Shown here piece after piece: positions 26,793 to 34,703 of a DNA stretch of 64,000 nt. The number at the start of each line of letters is the position of its first letter. Within the stretch, counting starts at the first letter, position 1. This stretch comes from JAMXLO01 sp963818775 (GTDB lineage: Bacteria > Pseudomonadota > Alphaproteobacteria > Acetobacterales > Acetobacteraceae). The position numbers were made by a program, and so were the translations under genes. The notes under the pieces are model-generated. The model searched no databases, was not told the DNA's origin, and saw only the letters and a program-made list of their open reading frames with translations. Location: contig CAWFUF010000033.1 of NCBI GenBank assembly GCA_963818775.1, positions 62,001 to 126,000 on the forward strand, written 5' to 3'.

Positions 26793-27395
26793 ATGCTGAC
26801 CGACTTACCGAATTTGCTGACGCTCTCGCGCATCGCGGCGATTCCGCTGTTGGTCGCGCTGGTGGCGCTGCGCCAGCCCGCGGCCGACCTTGCCGCATGC
26901 GTGCTGTTCAGCGGCGCTGCCATCACCGACTACTTCGACGGCCGCCTTGCCCGCTCGCGACGACAGCAATCCGATCTGGGCCGCATGCTCGATCCGATCG
27001 CGGACAAGCTCCTGGTCGGAGCCGCGCTCATGATGCTGGTCGGCCAGGGACGCATGTCCACATGGGGCCTGTACCCCGCCATCGTCATCATGCTGCGCGA
27101 GATACTGGTCAGCGGACTGCGCGAGTATCTTGCCGCGATCCTTATCGGCCTGCCGGTCACGCCGCTCGCCAAGTGGAAGACGGGGTTCCAGATGGGTGCT
27201 CTCGGCACCCTGCTCGCCGGCAACTCCACCGCGCACTGGCTGCACCTCTCGTTCATCCCGGTCACCACGATCGGTGAGGCCATGCTCTGGGTCGCCGCGG
27301 CGCTGACTTTGTGGACCGGTTGGGACTATCTGACGGCGGGGGTGCGCCACGCATCTGGCGCGCCCGCCGGTCTGACCAAACGCCAAATTCCCTGA
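26793..27395 (+). CDS. pgsA: CDP-diacylglycerol--glycerol-3-phosphate 3-phosphatidyltransferase
   Basis: About 200 residues. The CDP-alcohol phosphotransferase signature is exact: D-YFDG-x2-AR-x8-G-x3-D-x3-D in DYFDGRLARSRRQQSDLG and RMLDPIADK. Several membrane helices surround it and the N-terminal NLLTLSRI is typical of PgsA. It makes phosphatidylglycerolphosphate in the inner membrane. The ATG at 26793 is preferred to a GTG three codons upstream. mobB follows two bases after its stop, beginning a rightward cluster with moaD and moaE, an arrangement near that seen in many alphaproteobacteria. Confidence 0.93.
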   Translation: MLTDLPNLLTLSRIAAIPLLVALVALRQPAADLAACVLFSGAAITDYFDGRLARSRRQQSDLGRMLDPIADKLLVGAALMMLVGQGRMSTWGLYPAIVIMLREILVSGLREYLAAILIGLPVTPLAKWKTGFQMGALGTLLAGNSTAHWLHLSFIPVTTIGEAMLWVAAALTLWTGWDYLTAGVRHASGAPAGLTKRQIP

Positions 27396-27397
27396 CC

Positions 27398-27877
27398 GTG
27401 CGCGTTCTCGGCATTGTCGGCTGGTCCGGCAGCGGAAAGACCACGCTGCTGACCAAGCTGATCCCGTTGCTGCGCGCGCAGGGGCTGACAGTGTCCACCG
27501 TGAAGCACACGCATCACGGCTTCGACATGGACCGGCCTGGCAAGGACACCTACCGCCATCGCGAGGCCGGCGCGCACGAAGTTTTGGTTGCAGCCGGGAC
27601 GCGTTGGGCGCTGTTGCACGAAGTGGTGGGGCGAGAGCCGGAGCTGCCTGAACTGCTGGCGCGGATGCAGCCGGTCGATCTGGTGCTGGTGGAGGGCTAC
27701 AAGACCCACAAGTTCCCCAAGCTCGAGGTCTACCGTACCGCATTGGGCAAGCCGCCGATCTGGCCTGATCAACCCAACATTGTGGCGATTGCCGCCGATG
27801 CGCCGGTCAGCGCCGACCGCGTCGTCCTCCCGCTGAACGACCCTGCCGCGATCGTCGCCTGGATTGGCCGCTTTTGA
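27398..27877 (+). CDS. mobB: Molybdopterin-guanine dinucleotide biosynthesis adaptor MobB
   Basis: 159 residues from a GTG at 27398, two bases after pgsA stops. The Walker A loop GWSGSGKTTLLTKLIP (about 7-22), the STVKHTHHGFDMDRPGKDT segment (about 35-53) and VDLVLVEGYKTHKFPKLEVYR (Walker B-like) are diagnostic of MobB. It binds GTP and helps MobA attach GMP to molybdopterin. mobA is not in the window. Confidence 0.92.
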   Translation: MRVLGIVGWSGSGKTTLLTKLIPLLRAQGLTVSTVKHTHHGFDMDRPGKDTYRHREAGAHEVLVAAGTRWALLHEVVGREPELPELLARMQPVDLVLVEGYKTHKFPKLEVYRTALGKPPIWPDQPNIVAIAADAPVSADRVVLPLNDPAAIVAWIGRF

Positions 27878-28105
27878 GCCCGTGTCCCCTATGTGCGGGA
27901 CGCTGCAACCATGGCGTGCTACGCGGGACTCAGACCCCCCAGATCTTCGCCAGGACGGCCGCCGGTATCGATCTCCGCGAGCAGCCGACCTGGGTAAGAC
28001 CCTCACGAAGTTCTTGAGCGCAGCGCACGGCCGGGGCACATTCCGTAGCGGCTGGCCCGTCCGGCCCGTCAATTCGACGATCCGTCCCGGTGGGAGCCTT
28101 GGTTC

Positions 28106-28711
28106 ATGCGGCGCATCGCCCTTCCCTGCCTGTGCCTGGCGCTGTCCGCCTGCGGTTACAGTACGTGGTCAGACCTGCCGTTCTCGTCCGGCACGAACCC
28201 GAACTTTCCGACCGGCGACAGCGAAAACATGCGCCGCGTGATGGGCGCGCGAGTGGAGACGCCGGTGCTCACGCCAGAACCTGGCGACATCTGGCCCGGA
28301 CCGCTGCCGCCGGAACCAACGCTGCAGGAGCTCGAGCAGCAGGGTCAGCAGAGCGGTCCTGAGCGGCCTGTACCTGGCTCGCCGCAGTTTCAGGCGGCAC
28401 CGCCTCCGAACCTGCCGCCGCTACCCTCGCGTGGCAGTTCGACACCGCCCGGCTCGAACCAGCCCGGCGCCAGCAGGCTGCCGGCCCCGACCGCCCCCCC
28501 GCCGGTCAATACGGCGCCACCCTCTCCCAATCCCGCCGGGCAGGTCACGCCAACGCAACAGGGCCCGGCAGTCACCTCCGGTGGCACCAGCGGCTATCAG
28601 ACCATCCAGACCCCGGGTGGCGGTTCAGCAATCGTCGTGCCCAATGGCAATGGCACCAGCACTATCATACATTCGGACGGCAAGATTGAGACTGTTCCCT
28701 CACCACGCTGA
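28106..28711 (+). CDS. Proline-rich lipoprotein
   Basis: 201 residues. A lipoprotein signal is clear: MRRIALPCLCLALSACG with the lipobox LSAC, so Cys16 should be lipidated. After a short folded-looking N-terminal part, residues about 70-160 are low-complexity and rich in Pro, Gln, Ser and Gly. The end has a repeat-like GGGSAIVVPNGNGTSTIIHS segment. Function unknown. It ends six bases before moaD and is probably co-transcribed, though no functional link is known. The roughly 230 bases between mobB and this gene show no other gene. Confidence 0.75.
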   Translation: MRRIALPCLCLALSACGYSTWSDLPFSSGTNPNFPTGDSENMRRVMGARVETPVLTPEPGDIWPGPLPPEPTLQELEQQGQQSGPERPVPGSPQFQAAPPPNLPPLPSRGSSTPPGSNQPGASRLPAPTAPPPVNTAPPSPNPAGQVTPTQQGPAVTSGGTSGYQTIQTPGGGSAIVVPNGNGTSTIIHSDGKIETVPSPR

Positions 28712-28717
28712 GTTGCC

Positions 28718-28990
28718 ATGGCCGATATCGACGCTCCGCTAACCATTCTCTACTTCGCCTGGCTGCGCGAGCGGACCGGTACCCCGGAAGAGAGCGTAAC
28801 GCCGCCTGCCAACGTGCGTACGGTCGGCGATCTCATCGCGTGGCTCGCCGAGCGCAGCCCTGGCCACGCGAGCGCCTTCGCCAATCGTCGCACGGTGCGT
28901 TGCGCGGTGAACCAGGATTTCGCCGACGCCGCGGCGCGCGTCGGTCCCGGCGACGAGGTGGCTTTCTTCCCGCCGGTGACAGGAGGCTGA
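28718..28990 (+). CDS. moaD: Molybdopterin synthase sulfur-carrier subunit
   Basis: 90 residues of beta-grasp type. ILYFAWLRERTGTPEE at the start is typical of MoaD, and the C-terminus ends FFPPVTGG, where the terminal Gly-Gly is thiocarboxylated to carry sulfur for molybdopterin. moaE begins four bases after its stop. Confidence 0.93.
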   Translation: MADIDAPLTILYFAWLRERTGTPEESVTPPANVRTVGDLIAWLAERSPGHASAFANRRTVRCAVNQDFADAAARVGPGDEVAFFPPVTGG

Positions 28991-28994
28991 CCGC

Positions 28995-29444
28995 ATGGCC
29001 CGGATCAGCGTGCAGACTGCGGATTTCGACATCGGCGCGGAATTCGGGGCGTTGGCCGCCGGACGCAGCGATATCGGTGGCATTGGCTGCTTCGTCGGCA
29101 CAGTGCGCAGCAATGCGCAGGATCGTGTCGCGGCGATGACGCTGGAGCACTATCCGGCAATGACCATGCGGGCCATTACAGCTATCGCCGAGGAAGCCGA
29201 ACGCCGCTGGAACCTGCTTGGCTGCACGGTCATCCACCGCGTCGGCCGGCTGGCGCCGGGTGAAAACATCGTGCTTGTGCTGGCCGCCGCTGCGCACCGC
29301 CAACCGGCACTAGATGCCACAGCCTTCCTGATCGACTGGCTGAAGACAAAAGCGCCCTTCTGGAAGAAGGAAGAGTTCGCGGACGGTGTATCCAACTGGG
29401 TCGAAGCGCGTGCCGCGGACGATGCGGCCGCGGCACGCTGGTAG
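28995..29444 (+). CDS. moaE: Molybdopterin synthase catalytic subunit
   Basis: 149 residues. Family motifs: GGIGCFVGTVRSN (about 35-47), MTLEHYPAMT (about 55-64), HRVGRLAPGENIVLV (about 83-97) and WLKTKAPFWKKEE near 117-129, which holds the active-site lysines. It forms the tetramer with MoaD that inserts two sulfurs into cyclic pyranopterin monophosphate. Last gene of the rightward cluster. Confidence 0.94.
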   Translation: MARISVQTADFDIGAEFGALAAGRSDIGGIGCFVGTVRSNAQDRVAAMTLEHYPAMTMRAITAIAEEAERRWNLLGCTVIHRVGRLAPGENIVLVLAAAAHRQPALDATAFLIDWLKTKAPFWKKEEFADGVSNWVEARAADDAAAARW

Positions 29445-29455
29445 CACGGAGACCG

Positions 29456-29659
29456 CTACCGGATCCCTCGTGCCGTTCGACCCGCTGGCTTCCCGGAGGC
29501 CACGACCATGCGCCACGTAAACCCGCGCGGGGCGGCCGGCAGCACCTCGCCCTCCGTCACTGAAACGCGGATACCGGTCGGCGTGCCCAGCACATTTCGC
29601 TCTTCATAGGTGCCGGCAGACGGCGCCCGCACACCTGGCCTGCAGTCACGCGCAGTCAC
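29456..29659 (-). CDS. Small hypothetical protein
   Basis: 67 residues from a GTG at 29659 with GGGAGG seven bases upstream. The centre GTYEERNVLGTPTGIRVSVT and EGEVLPAAPRGFTWRMV forms a compact beta-rich pattern reminiscent of the short YjzC-like proteins (TG-x-YEE-x-N-x-xGTPTG). No function can be assigned. A longer frame upstream to 29806 exists but has no supporting features. It is convergent with moaE. Confidence 0.55.
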   Translation of the reverse strand: MTARDCRPGVRAPSAGTYEERNVLGTPTGIRVSVTEGEVLPAAPRGFTWRMVVASGKPAGRTARGIR

Positions 29660-29718
29660 TGAGTAGCCTCCCAACACTTCCACGTGGCCCTGCCGAAACG
29701 CACGGCACCTCGAACGGT

Positions 29719-29946
29719 TCAATCCGCGAGGATATCGACAAGGACTGGTCTCACCGCTTTGCGGATGTCGCCGATCGCTACGTTGGCCAAACCATGCGCC
29801 CGGCAATGCGACAGCAGCACCGTGGCCAGTTCCTCGACGGCGAATTCGACCCGCTCCAGTGCCAGTTCCTGGCGATGATTTGGCTCGCCGCTCGCGGTCG
29901 GCCGTCTATTCAGCGATGTCCCGGTTTTTGTCATGCAATGGATCAT
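29719..29946 (-). CDS. Small hypothetical protein
   Basis: 75 residues or about 71 from the second Met. The C-terminal half is an alpha-helical stretch (ALERVEFAVEELATVLLSH) followed by LANVAIGDIRKAVRPVLVDI. I recognise no family. It lies between the kinase gene and the small gene above on the same strand. Confidence 0.4.
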   Translation of the reverse strand: MIHCMTKTGTSLNRRPTASGEPNHRQELALERVEFAVEELATVLLSHCRAHGLANVAIGDIRKAVRPVLVDILAD

Positions 29947-29984
29947 CGCACGGCGTGGTTACAGTCAGGTATATGAGTGGCGGC

Positions 29985-31322
29985 TCACACCGGCAGGGTC
30001 ACCGTCGCCTTGACGCCGCTCATCGGCCGGTTGGCCAGTGTTACATCGCCGCCATGCGCCCGCAGAATATTCCGGGCGATCGGCAGACCGAGCCCCACGC
30101 CACCAGTTTCGCGATTGCGCGATGGTTCGCCGCGATGGAATGGCTCGAACACGCGCTCCAGTTCGCCGGGCGGAATGCCAGGGCCATCATCCTCAACCTC
30201 GATCACCGCCACCCCGCCCGCCGGCGGATTGAGCGTGATCCGCGCGGACCCGCCATAGACCACGGCGTTGGAGACCAGATTGGCGAACGCCCGCTTCAGT
30301 GCCAGCGTCCGGCCCTGCACCGTCAGATGCGGCGGGCCGTCATAGGCGAGCTTGGTCGCGGCATCCGGGCGGGTGTCGCCGGTCTCATCGAGGACCGTGC
30401 GCAGCAGCTCCGCCAGATCCAGCGGTGCCACCGGCTCGGTGGTCCGCGCGTCCCGGCCGAACGCGAGGGTCGCGGAGACCATCGCCTCCAGTTCCTCGAG
30501 ATCGGCCAGCATCTTGCCCCGCTGCTCATCGTCCTCGACGAATTCGGCGCGCAGCTTCAAACGGGTGATTGGCGTGCGCAGGTCATGGCCGATCGCGGTC
30601 AGCAGCTCGGTACGGTCCTGCACGAAGCGACGGATGCGCGATGCCATCGTGTTGAACGCTGCGGCGGCGGTGGCCACTTCCGTTGGGCCGCCTTCCGGCA
30701 GCGGTGCCGCGTTCACATCACGCCCCAGCGCCTCGGCCGCCGCGGCAAGCGTGCGCACCGGGGCGGTGAGCCGCCGCACGGCCCACACGGTCAATCCCGC
30801 GGCAGTGACGGTCATCAGCAGGAAGGCGGCGAGGAATCTCGGCGAGTGCCAGGGCCGCAGCGGCTCCGCCGCTACCGTCAGGTCCAGCCAGTCGCCCTCG
30901 GGGATCCGCATCGCGATGATGAGCCGATGTCGATCATGGTCCGCCAGGATGCGGAGCCCGCGCCAGTGTGGCACGCCCATCAACGGCACCAGGTTCAGGT
31001 TGACACGCAGCAGCCTCTGTCCGGGCGGCAATTCATCCGGCAGCTCGGAGGTTGGTGGATCACGCGCCAGTTCGGCGGTGACGCCTGGGGCGTGCCGCAG
31101 CTCGTCGAGCACCGCCTCGCGCCGCTCCGGGGCGGTCATCATCACGGTGCGGTAGATACTGATGACCCTCACGGCGATTTCGCGCGACTGCGCCAGGCGC
31201 AGGGCATCAACCCGGTCGAGCGCGTGAATGGTCAGCCCGGCGATCTGCACCACGACGAGGCCGGCGATAAGAACGAATGCCGTGCGCGCAGCCAGGCTGC
31301 GCGGCCAGAAACGCAGCCTCAC
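29985..31322 (-). CDS. EnvZ-type sensor histidine kinase
   Basis: 445 residues. Membrane helices near 12-32 and 163-181 flank a periplasmic sensor domain of about 130 residues. A HAMP linker follows (about 182-235). The H-box AIGHDLRTPITRLK has the phospho-accepting His246; the N-box FANLVSNAVVYGG and the G-boxes VEDDGPGIPP and GVGLGLPIARNIL are complete. It overlaps the stop of the response-regulator gene upstream by four bases (ATGA), so the pair is one operon. The small periplasmic protein gene diverging from the regulator may be a target; that is inference. Confidence 0.93.
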   Translation of the reverse strand: MRLRFWPRSLAARTAFVLIAGLVVVQIAGLTIHALDRVDALRLAQSREIAVRVISIYRTVMMTAPERREAVLDELRHAPGVTAELARDPPTSELPDELPPGQRLLRVNLNLVPLMGVPHWRGLRILADHDRHRLIIAMRIPEGDWLDLTVAAEPLRPWHSPRFLAAFLLMTVTAAGLTVWAVRRLTAPVRTLAAAAEALGRDVNAAPLPEGGPTEVATAAAAFNTMASRIRRFVQDRTELLTAIGHDLRTPITRLKLRAEFVEDDEQRGKMLADLEELEAMVSATLAFGRDARTTEPVAPLDLAELLRTVLDETGDTRPDAATKLAYDGPPHLTVQGRTLALKRAFANLVSNAVVYGGSARITLNPPAGGVAVIEVEDDGPGIPPGELERVFEPFHRGEPSRNRETGGVGLGLPIARNILRAHGGDVTLANRPMSGVKATVTLPV

Positions 31323-32041
31323 GCCCGCTCGACCGTCGCCGCCAGTACGTAGCCCCCGCCGCGGACTGTCTTGATGAGCTGGGCGTTGCGGCCGTCATCC
31401 TCCAGCTTGCGTCGCAAGCGACTGATCGCGACGTCGATCGCCCGGTCGAACGGGCCGGCTTGGCGGCCACGCAGCAGGTCGAGGAGCATGTCCCGCGTTA
31501 GCACGCGGTTGGCACGCTCGACCAGCGCCACCAGCAGGTCGTACTCACCTCCCGTGAGGGCGACCTCGGCACCGTCGGGGTTGAGCAGTCGCCGCCGCGC
31601 CGGCACCAGCGTCCAGCCGGCAAAGCGCATGTTCCGCGACGACGTCTCGACGCGCCGCTCTCTGGCATCGCCGGCGCGGCGCAACACGGCGCGGATGCGC
31701 GCCAGCAGTTCGCGCGGGTTGAACGGCTTCGGCACGTAGTCGTCGGCGCCAAGTTCGAGGCCGATGATGCGGTCGGTCTCCTCGCCCATCGCAGTCAGCA
31801 TGACGATAGGGACCTCGGACTGGCTGCGCAGCCAGCGCGCGAAGTCCAGGCCCCCCTCGCCCGGCAGCATCAGGTCGAGCACAACCAGTTGGTAGTGGCC
31901 ATTGGCGAAGGCGCGCCGGGCTTCCCTGGCGTCCCGCACCGCGGTGACGCGCATCTGGTGCTTCTCCTCCAGGAAGCGAGCGAGGAGGTCGCGGATCTCG
32001 CGATCATCGTCCACCACCATGATGTGAGGCGCGGGTTCCAT
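31319..32041 (-). CDS. OmpR-family response regulator
   Basis: 240 residues. The receiver domain has the acidic pocket DDDRE (11-15), the phospho-acceptor Asp56 in VLDLMLPGEGG, the switch Thr in MLTAMGEE and the Lys in VPKPFNPRELLARI. The C-terminal winged helix includes FAGWTLVPARRRLLNPDG and DVAISRLRRKLEDDGRNAQL, then IKTVRGGGYVLAA. It partners the kinase encoded immediately downstream. Confidence 0.95.
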   Translation of the reverse strand: MEPAPHIMVVDDDREIRDLLARFLEEKHQMRVTAVRDAREARRAFANGHYQLVVLDLMLPGEGGLDFARWLRSQSEVPIVMLTAMGEETDRIIGLELGADDYVPKPFNPRELLARIRAVLRRAGDARERRVETSSRNMRFAGWTLVPARRRLLNPDGAEVALTGGEYDLLVALVERANRVLTRDMLLDLLRGRQAGPFDRAIDVAISRLRRKLEDDGRNAQLIKTVRGGGYVLAATVERA

Positions 32042-32188
32042 GACTGTGTAACATACGACGGTTCACGCCGTTTCGGCAGAGCCGTTTGCATTCCGTCGCA
32101 ATTCGTCGCGTTGGCGACACACGGCAGCAACGCGAACGCGCCACAGTGTGTCCACCGCGAGACGCGGACCATTGTCCGGGAGAGTATT

Positions 32189-32608
32189 GTGCGAAAGACC
32201 ATTCTGACAACGCTGGCCGTACTGACCATTGGCGGCGCCGCCACCGGAATCCTGATAGCCAACGCGCAGCCGGCGCCTCCGCCACCGGGGCAGGACGGGC
32301 CGCCTGGCCGACCGCACTGGATGGGCTGGATGCAGCGCGGCCATGACGAGCGGCGTGGCGGCGGCATGCAGCGGCTGCGCACGTTCGCGTTGGTTTACCG
32401 GCAGGAGGATCGTAACCTAACGCCGCCGGACGTGCAGAAGATCGCCGAGGCGTTCTTGCTGTGGAACGGCAATCACACCTGGAAGGTGGACGAGGTCGCA
32501 CCGACCGCAGATGGCGCGATTGGCTTCGCACTCGCCACCCAGGAAGGCTCGGTGATCGCCCGGTTCACCATGGACCCGCACACCGGCCGGGTGACCCGCA
32601 CCGGCTGA
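32189..32608 (+). CDS. Small exported protein
   Basis: 139 residues from a GTG at 32189 with GGGAG six bases upstream. The signal peptide is VRKTILTTLAVLTIGGAA to about residue 25 (ANAQP cleavage). A Pro/Gly-rich linker with His, Met and Trp (GRPHWMGWMQRGHDERRGGG) follows, then a compact domain ending in a PepSY-like pattern: GAIGFALATQEGSVIARFTM and MDPHTGRVTRTG. Metal binding by the His/Met linker is possible but not shown. It diverges from the two-component operon and is a plausible member of its regulon. Confidence 0.7.
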   Translation: MRKTILTTLAVLTIGGAATGILIANAQPAPPPPGQDGPPGRPHWMGWMQRGHDERRGGGMQRLRTFALVYRQEDRNLTPPDVQKIAEAFLLWNGNHTWKVDEVAPTADGAIGFALATQEGSVIARFTMDPHTGRVTRTG

Positions 32609-32938
32609 TCGCGTGATACGGTGGGCGTGAACCTCCCCATCCGCCCGCCGCTGCCCGCGCCGCGCTCGATCGCCTGATCGCCAGCGACCCCGAACTGGCA
32701 GGCATCGATGCGCGCGCGGGCCCTTCCCTGGCGCACGAAGCCCGGCGCGCGCTGAAGGCGAGGTCCTTCTGCAGTATCACTCGCGTCATGTCATCGGCCG
32801 GCCGGCGCTGGACGGTTTCCGCCGGCTTGATCGCACGACCGTTTTTGCTGATCGTGCTGTCGGCTCTCACTGACCGCCGTTTCGCCGACCGTGTAATGGC
32901 GCCGGCAAGCGCGGTGCGCCTGGTCCTGGAGGAAACGG
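32609..32938. other. Gene-free stretch with a possible DNA glycosylase remnant
   Basis: From about 32660 one frame reads LDRLIASDPELAGIDARAGP, which resembles the N-terminal part of AlkA-type 3-methyladenine DNA glycosylases, then loses its frame. No intact gene is present. The rest, up to the RidA gene, shows nothing recognisable. Confidence 0.35.
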
Positions 32939-33385
32939 ATGACACTTCTGGCTGGCAAGCTCCTGGCGACAGCAGCCCTGCTGTTTGGCGCAACTCACGT
33001 CAGTGCACAGCCTCTGGAGTACATCGGAAAGCCCGTGCGCGGCGTTCCTGTTTCACAGGCCGTAAAGGCAGGGAATGTTGTATTTGTGTCAGGCACACCG
33101 GCCTTCGATGGCAACGGGAAACTCGCAGTCGGCGATTTCCCAGCTCAGATGAAGCAGGTCATGGAGAATATCACTGCTGTGCTCAAGGCTTCCGGCTCCG
33201 GTTGGGATCGAGTGGTGAAGACGAATGTCTTGCTGACGCGGTCCGCCGACTTCGCCGAGATGAACCGTACCTACTCCACGTATTTTCCAGACGGCAAGTT
33301 TCCGGCCCGTACCACCGTTGTTGTCGCCGGACTACCAAGTCCTGATTTTCTTTTGGAGATCGAGTGTGAGGCACTCGTCAAATAG
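32939..33385 (+). CDS. RidA-family protein with a signal peptide
   Basis: 148 residues. GGAGG stands six bases before the ATG. Residues 1-23 form a signal peptide (LLATAALLFGATHVSAQP). The mature part is a YjgF/RidA domain: SQAVKAGNVVFVSGTPAFD, MENITAVLKASGSGWDRVVK and FPARTTVVVAGLPSPDFLLE, which keeps the conserved Arg of the imine-hydrolase site (PARTTV) and the late Glu. Cytosolic RidA hydrolyses reactive enamines/imines; an exported form suggests a different, periplasmic substrate. Confidence 0.85.
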   Translation: MTLLAGKLLATAALLFGATHVSAQPLEYIGKPVRGVPVSQAVKAGNVVFVSGTPAFDGNGKLAVGDFPAQMKQVMENITAVLKASGSGWDRVVKTNVLLTRSADFAEMNRTYSTYFPDGKFPARTTVVVAGLPSPDFLLEIECEALVK

Positions 33386-33436
33386 GACATCTGCCGATCG
33401 AGCGTACCGGTCTCACCAGGTCGAACAACGCAAACG

Positions 33437-34678
33437 TCATTTGAGCATGGCCACCGCGGCATCGGACCCGCGCAGGATCTCCACCAACCTGATGCGGCTG
33501 ACACGCGCCACCGCATCTTCCTCTGGCTTTGGACGCAATGCCTCGGCGGCGCGTTGCAATTGCTGGTCATATTGCTCGGCGCTGCCGATTTGCCGCGCGG
33601 CCCCCTCAAACCGGCGCAAGCCGCGCGCGGCCGCCTCCAATGCCTCGATCGTATCATCTTCAGCCGCAGCGATCCCAGTTGACGGCGCGACCAATTGTGT
33701 CTCCACCTCGATCGCAAAGCGCTTACGGCAGGCTGTGTCCACTTCGCGGCGAACCTGCTCGACACGGTTTCGCCGTCGTGGTCGCTGCGCTGAGCAAAGC
33801 ATGAGATCGCCGAGCATGATGGCGATCTGACGGGCTTCGACGGCGGCCGTCGTCAGATCCGTGCTGGGCAGTGGCGATTGCTCAATCCGCGTGAGCACAA
33901 AGTCGACGGCGCGGTCGACCGTCGCGCCGACTGCCGGGTCGGCATGCCGTCTTGCGAAGTCGTCGACCACCTGGATCAGTAGTTCGGAACGCGGCAACCA
34001 CCCCATTGCCAGTGCAATCATCATCGCAAGCGTCTGGGCGCCGGCAGGTGCCACCGCTTCCAGGAGGGCATGCAATTCCTCAGGCTCAGGGGTGGTGCCG
34101 GCCATCGCGCTGGCGACAACACGCAATAGGGGGAGTGCCTGGGCAAGCACGCTGGATACAGCACTGGCCAGCGCCGCGTGATCGCGTTCTCGCAGACCGG
34201 TTTTTGCCGTCCAGTTGGCCGGCATCGGCACGTCTGCGAGAATTATGGCGGCAGTCGGCCAGAGCTTGCCGCCGATCTCGACTAGTTCACCAATGCCGTC
34301 AGTCGACGAATGCAGGGCAGCCATGGCATCCATCTGCGCGGCCGCTGCGCCGAGGCCGTCCCTCACCTGACCGGCCAGCGGCAGGATCGCGGTGCGGGGG
34401 ATCGACGGTGCGGCGGCGCTCCAACTGGCGGCGTCAACGATCAACGGATTGAACGGCGTGAACAGCAGTCGTGCCAGACTGAGCTTGCGCCTCGGTCGCA
34501 ACTCAGCGATGCGCCCGCGTAGCGGTGCGATGAGCTTGTCGGCATCACCGCGCTCGGCGAGATCGTCGATGATCGTCAAGACACGATGGATCTGATCGTC
34601 CTGCGCCGCCGCGAGATCACGATGCAGGGTGCGCAGGTTCGGTCCAGTCAGCGGGGACGACGGCCCGTTTGTGGTCAA
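33437..34678 (-). CDS. Conserved hypothetical protein, second gene of an unknown operon
   Basis: 413 residues from a TTG at 34678 with GGAGG five bases upstream. It is almost entirely alpha-helical, with many short amphipathic helices and no signal peptide. SLARLLFTPFNPLIVDAASW (about 71-90) and PEELHALLEAVAPAGAQTLA look most structured. I recognise no family. It starts 25 bases after the stop of the gene at 34704, and both are all-helical and similar in layout, so they probably act together. Confidence 0.6.
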   Translation of the reverse strand: MTTNGPSSPLTGPNLRTLHRDLAAAQDDQIHRVLTIIDDLAERGDADKLIAPLRGRIAELRPRRKLSLARLLFTPFNPLIVDAASWSAAAPSIPRTAILPLAGQVRDGLGAAAAQMDAMAALHSSTDGIGELVEIGGKLWPTAAIILADVPMPANWTAKTGLRERDHAALASAVSSVLAQALPLLRVVASAMAGTTPEPEELHALLEAVAPAGAQTLAMMIALAMGWLPRSELLIQVVDDFARRHADPAVGATVDRAVDFVLTRIEQSPLPSTDLTTAAVEARQIAIMLGDLMLCSAQRPRRRNRVEQVRREVDTACRKRFAIEVETQLVAPSTGIAAAEDDTIEALEAAARGLRRFEGAARQIGSAEQYDQQLQRAAEALRPKPEEDAVARVSRIRLVEILRGSDAAVAMLK

Positions 34679-34703
34679 CTCGGCCTCCTGCCAACGCTGC
34701 AGA

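Noticed and set aside
29859..31352. 497-codon plus-strand frame over the histidine kinase gene
   Set aside because: Composition is dominated by Arg, His and Gln with no domain; the opposite strand has all kinase motifs.
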